Shown in pieces: positions 6,402-9,248 of a DNA stretch of 9,248 bases. Made by a program: the position numbers and the translations under genes. The notes under the pieces were generated by a model. That model did not search any database, was not told the DNA's origin, and saw only the letters and a list, made by a program, of their open reading frames with translations. Each line of letters begins with the position of its first letter. The first letter of the stretch is position 1. Origin of the DNA: Candidatus Desantisiibacteriota bacterium (GTDB lineage Bacteria > JACRDZ01); NCBI GenBank assembly GCA_016209155.1, contig JACQWU010000027.1, positions 1 through 9,248 on the forward strand, read 5' to 3'.

Positions 6402-8228
6402 ATGATAAAAGCAGTTGATGTATCTAAATCTTATGGATCACAGGTTTTATTTAAAGATATAACCTTTAATATAAACAGTGGAGAAAAAATAGGATTGGTT
6501 GGAAGAAATGGAAATGGGAAATCAACTTTATTTCAGATGATTTTGAGAAATATTGAACCGGATTCTGGAGAAATTTCAATACCCAAAAACTACAGAATAG
6601 GTTATCTTGAACAGCATATTAAATTCACACAAGAAACAGTATTAGAGGAAGGGTGTCTCAATTTACCTGATTTTGATAAAGGTTCTGAATGGAAAGTAAA
6701 AAAAATACTTACAGGTTTAGGGTTCACGATGGATGATATGATGAAGCATCCGTCACTTTTTTCCGGCGGTTATCAAATAAGATTAAATCTTGCAAAGGTT
6801 CTTGTATCAAGTCCAAATCTTCTTTTACTGGATGAACCGAATAATTATCTTGATATAGTTGCCATAAGATGGCTTGAAGGATTTTTAAATCAATGGCCCG
6901 GAGAAATAATGCTTATTACTCATGACAGAAATTTTATGGATTCCATCTCAACCCATACACTTTTAATTCATAGGCAGAAAATAAGAAAAATTGAAGGTGA
7001 CACTGAAAAAATTTATGCCCAGATCGCGCAGGAAGAAGAAATCCATGAAAAAACACGTTTAAATGAAGTAAAAAAGAGAGAAAAAACCGAATTGTTTATC
7101 AACAGGTTTAGAGCAAAAGCAAGGCTTGCAAGTCTGGTGCAGTCCAGAGTAAAAGCACTCGAAAAAATGGAAAAAATCGAGAAGCTTGAAGAAATTTACG
7201 ATCTTGATTTTTCTTTTAATTCAGCTCCGTTTCAAGCAGCAAATATGATGACTTTAGAAAATATATCTTTTTCATACGATCCATCCGAGCCTTTGATTAA
7301 TGATGTTTCTTTAACAATAGGTAAAAAAGACAGAATATGCATTATTGGTAAAAACGGAAAAGGGAAATCAACATTAATGAGAATAATGGCAGGGCAGCTT
7401 TCTCCGACAGAAGGAACTGTAAAAACACATCCGGTCTTGAAACTGGGTTATTATGCTCAAACGAATGTTGCAAATTTAAATGAAAACAGAATGATTTATG
7501 AAGAAATTATGAGCGCAGATCCTAAATGTTTAATGGAAAAAGCGCGCGGGATAAGCGGTGCAATGATGTTTGGCGGAGATATTGCCACAAAAAAAATATC
7601 AGTACTTTCAGGCGGTGAAAAAAGCAGAGTATTACTGGGGAAAATTCTTGTTGCGGAATCTCATATGATTTTACTTGATGAACCTACAAATCATCTTGAT
7701 ATGGAATCCTGCGAGGCACTGCTTAATGCCATTGAAGAATTTGAAGGTTCGGTAGTTCTTGTTACACATAATGAATTATTCCTTCATACACTTGCAACGC
7801 GTCTTGTTGTTTTTGACAGAGGTGAAATAAATGTGTATGATTATACTTATCAGGAATTCCTTGACCGTGTTGGATGGGAAGATAACACCAAAAAACCCGT
7901 TAAAAATTTAAAATCAGTAAATAAAGATAAAATTTCGGATAAGAATGAGCTTAAAAAGGAAAAAGCAAAAATTGTTCAGGAAAAATCAAGAGTGCTAAAG
8001 CCTCTTGAAGATGAAATAAAAAAAATCGAAAAAAATATTGAAATTTTAGAATTAGAAAAAAATCAAAATAATGAATTATTAGTAAAAGCATCAATGGATG
8101 GAGATGCAAAACAAATAATAGATTTATCCAAAAAAAACAATTTTATTGATAAGCAGATAGAATCTTTTTATAATAATCTGGCGGCCCTTTCCGGCAAATT
8201 CGAAGAAGAATCAAAAAAATATATATAA
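6402..8228 (+). CDS. ABC-F family ATPase (YheS/Uup-like)
   Basis: A 608-aa cytosolic protein with two ABC domains and no membrane segment. NBD1 has Walker [10 protein letters not shown] (34-42), signature SGGYQ (121-125), Walker B LLLDEP with Glu145 and an H-loop His174. NBD2 has GKNGKGKST (316-324), LSGGE (402-406), ILLDEP with Glu427 and His456. The inter-domain linker (about 205-265) includes [20 protein letters not shown], close to the helical linker of YheS-type proteins. A charged coiled coil (about 510-608) closes the protein. ABC-F proteins bind the ribosomal E site and affect translation or drug resistance; this one looks like a housekeeping member, not a resistance determinant, though that is inference. 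NBD1 reads DEPNNYLD where NBD2 has the usual DEPTNHLD. It has its own promoter and is transcribed away from the Met-rich gene. The subfamily is less certain than ABC-F itself. Confidence 0.93.
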   Translation: MIKAVDVSKSYGSQVLFKDITFNINSGEKIGLVGRNGNGKSTLFQMILRNIEPDSGEISIPKNYRIGYLEQHIKFTQETVLEEGCLNLPDFDKGSEWKVKKILTGLGFTMDDMMKHPSLFSGGYQIRLNLAKVLVSSPNLLLLDEPNNYLDIVAIRWLEGFLNQWPGEIMLITHDRNFMDSISTHTLLIHRQKIRKIEGDTEKIYAQIAQEEEIHEKTRLNEVKKREKTELFINRFRAKARLASLVQSRVKALEKMEKIEKLEEIYDLDFSFNSAPFQAANMMTLENISFSYDPSEPLINDVSLTIGKKDRICIIGKNGKGKSTLMRIMAGQLSPTEGTVKTHPVLKLGYYAQTNVANLNENRMIYEEIMSADPKCLMEKARGISGAMMFGGDIATKKISVLSGGEKSRVLLGKILVAESHMILLDEPTNHLDMESCEALLNAIEEFEGSVVLVTHNELFLHTLATRLVVFDRGEINVYDYTYQEFLDRVGWEDNTKKPVKNLKSVNKDKISDKNELKKEKAKIVQEKSRVLKPLEDEIKKIEKNIEILELEKNQNNELLVKASMDGDAKQIIDLSKKNNFIDKQIESFYNNLAALSGKFEEESKKYI

Positions 8229-8234
8229 TCTATA

Positions 8235-9248
8235 TTATTTAATATGTCCCAGATAAACCAATGCAAAATCCTGAGGACCCTTAGGAATATTTGACCCTAT
8301 TACATCAATTCGATATTTCCCTATAACAGGTTTTTTAATATGAATAACTTCAACATTATTATTTGTGTCCATTGACAGGGGCGCCCCTTCCGGCTGATTA
8401 CCGGCATACCTTTTCCCGTCAGGAGAAGATAAAACAAGATTCAGATTATTAACCAGAGAAGAACCGGGATAATCAGAATAGGCAATACAAATTCTAAGAG
8501 GAGCATCATCCGACATAATATTTATTTCAATACTCCACACTTCACCTGTTTTAATACCTTTTTTAACTTCAATGAATTCTGCCGAAACAGGTTTTGCAGG
8601 TAACAGAATTGCATCAAGATTGACCCTGCCATATCCCTGATGGATGTCAAAGATACTGCTGTCAGGTGCATATCCCTGAAGCCTTTTCGCTCCGGTTATC
8701 ATAGCAGCCTTAAGCAGAGCAGCAGTCGGTTTTTTTATTTTTTTATATTTTCGAAGATATTCTCTGACAATTGCGGCAGCACCGGATGTAAGCGGGGTAG
8801 CCATACTTGTCCCTCCCATAAAAAAATACATTTTACTCGGGGGGAAAGCTTCCCATGCCATATTATTTGGAGCTATCATTGTTGAACGTGTGGAAAGGAT
8901 AAAAGTACCGGGAGCAACAATATCGGGTTTTATACGATTATTTTTTGCCGGTCCTCTGCTGCTAAAAGCAACAACCTGGTCAGGATTATCCGCCATCGGA
9001 TCGTTTTTTATCGGCTCAACGGGAAAATCTTTCGCCCACCACTTGCCATATGTTTTGCTATTAAAATCTAATCTTTTATTTTCACAGGCGCCGACTGTTA
9101 TACAATTCTTCGCAGTCCCGGGAGAACTTACACTTTGCGGATTAATCCTTCCGTCCCCGTCCCTGTCGGTTCCATCATTACCTGCCGCAACCACAATGCA
9201 AAAATCTTTATGTTCAAAAACAAATTGATCAAGCTGTGCGCACTGAGT
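8235..9248 (-). CDS. Subtilisin-like serine protease, KP-43 type (5' end beyond window)
   Basis: The frame is open to base 9248, so the true start lies outside; a GTG at 9194 is internal. The 337 visible residues include the oxyanion-hole Asn in VVAAGN (residue 24), VAFSSRGP followed by IKPDIVAPG, and the catalytic Ser in GGTSMATP (residue 148, codon 8807-8805). Catalytic Asp and His must lie upstream. The catalytic domain ends near residue 205. A C-terminal beta-sandwich follows, with RICIAYSDYPGSS, LVNNLNLVLSSPDGKRY, NNNVEVIHI and GPQDFALVYLGHI; this order matches the jelly-roll domain of KP-43-like S8 proteases. These are normally secreted, but the signal peptide is not visible. The DGTDRDGDGRINP segment near the Asn is acidic and may bind calcium (inference). 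Its stop lies 6 bp from that of the convergent ABC-F gene, so no separate terminator fits between them. Confidence 0.93.
   Translation of the reverse strand, partial: TQCAQLDQFVFEHKDFCIVVAAGNDGTDRDGDGRINPQSVSSPGTAKNCITVGACENKRLDFNSKTYGKWWAKDFPVEPIKNDPMADNPDQVVAFSSRGPAKNNRIKPDIVAPGTFILSTRSTMIAPNNMAWEAFPPSKMYFFMGGTSMATPLTSGAAAIVREYLRKYKKIKKPTAALLKAAMITGAKRLQGYAPDSSIFDIHQGYGRVNLDAILLPAKPVSAEFIEVKKGIKTGEVWSIEINIMSDDAPLRICIAYSDYPGSSLVNNLNLVLSSPDGKRYAGNQPEGAPLSMDTNNNVEVIHIKKPVIGKYRIDVIGSNIPKGPQDFALVYLGHIK

Noticed and set aside
8211-8245. Possible bidirectional terminator between the convergent ABC-F and subtilase genes
   Set aside because: Only a short AATATA/TATATT symmetry is visible, with no GC stem; the 6-bp gap leaves no room and I cannot support a terminator.
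8890-9228. Plus-strand 112-codon frame opposite the subtilase
   Set aside because: The minus strand carries clear S8 motifs throughout; the plus frame is a shadow.

Overview
The window is AT-rich (roughly one third G+C by eye) and densely coded. It comes from a Gram-negative (diderm) bacterium: it encodes two outer-membrane beta-barrel proteins, a periplasmic LolA-like carrier and several Sec signal peptides. Shine-Dalgarno (SD) sites are strong (AAGGAG/AGGAGG about 8 nt before starts) and promoters are sigma70-like. The ABC-F subtype, the RND/LolA-like/barrel trio and the KP-43-type protease recall Desulfobacterota or uncultured candidate phyla, but I cannot fix the taxon.

Layout. Seven genes lie head-to-tail on the minus strand between 6209 and 1, in two apparent transcription units. 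Unit A holds a Met-rich exported protein (6209-5742) and a directly abutting outer-membrane barrel (5741-5022). Unit B begins at a TTGACA-17-TAATAT promoter whose spacer and -10 lie in a 26-bp imperfect palindrome. It encodes an ArsR-type repressor (4925-4593), an RND/MMPL transporter (4528-2228), a LolA-like periplasmic protein (2170-1376), a broken outer-membrane barrel gene (1379-146) and the first 40 codons of a DUF2892/YgaP-like membrane protein running off the left edge. On the plus strand, an ABC-F ATPase (6402-8228) has a consensus promoter. It converges, with a 6-bp gap, on a KP-43-like subtilase (8235 to beyond 9248, minus strand).

How the genes may work together (inference). Unit B looks like a regulated inner membrane-periplasm-outer membrane route for a lipid or other hydrophobic compound: RND pump, LolA-fold carrier, barrel receiver. 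The ArsR and DUF2892 ends recall the E. coli ygaV-ygaP pair, which hints at a reactive-sulfur or metal signal. Unit A pairs a possible metal-binding, Met-heptad protein with a barrel.

Most notable points: a perfect 28-bp palindrome occurs twice in unit B, once inside the signal-peptide codons of the barrel gene; that barrel gene is also frameshifted, apparently by a short deletion; a Met heptad register spans about 80 residues; an A13 tract lies near the start of the Met-rich gene; and a 32-bp inverted repeat sits in the divergent promoter region. I did not find a clearly new defence or mobile system.
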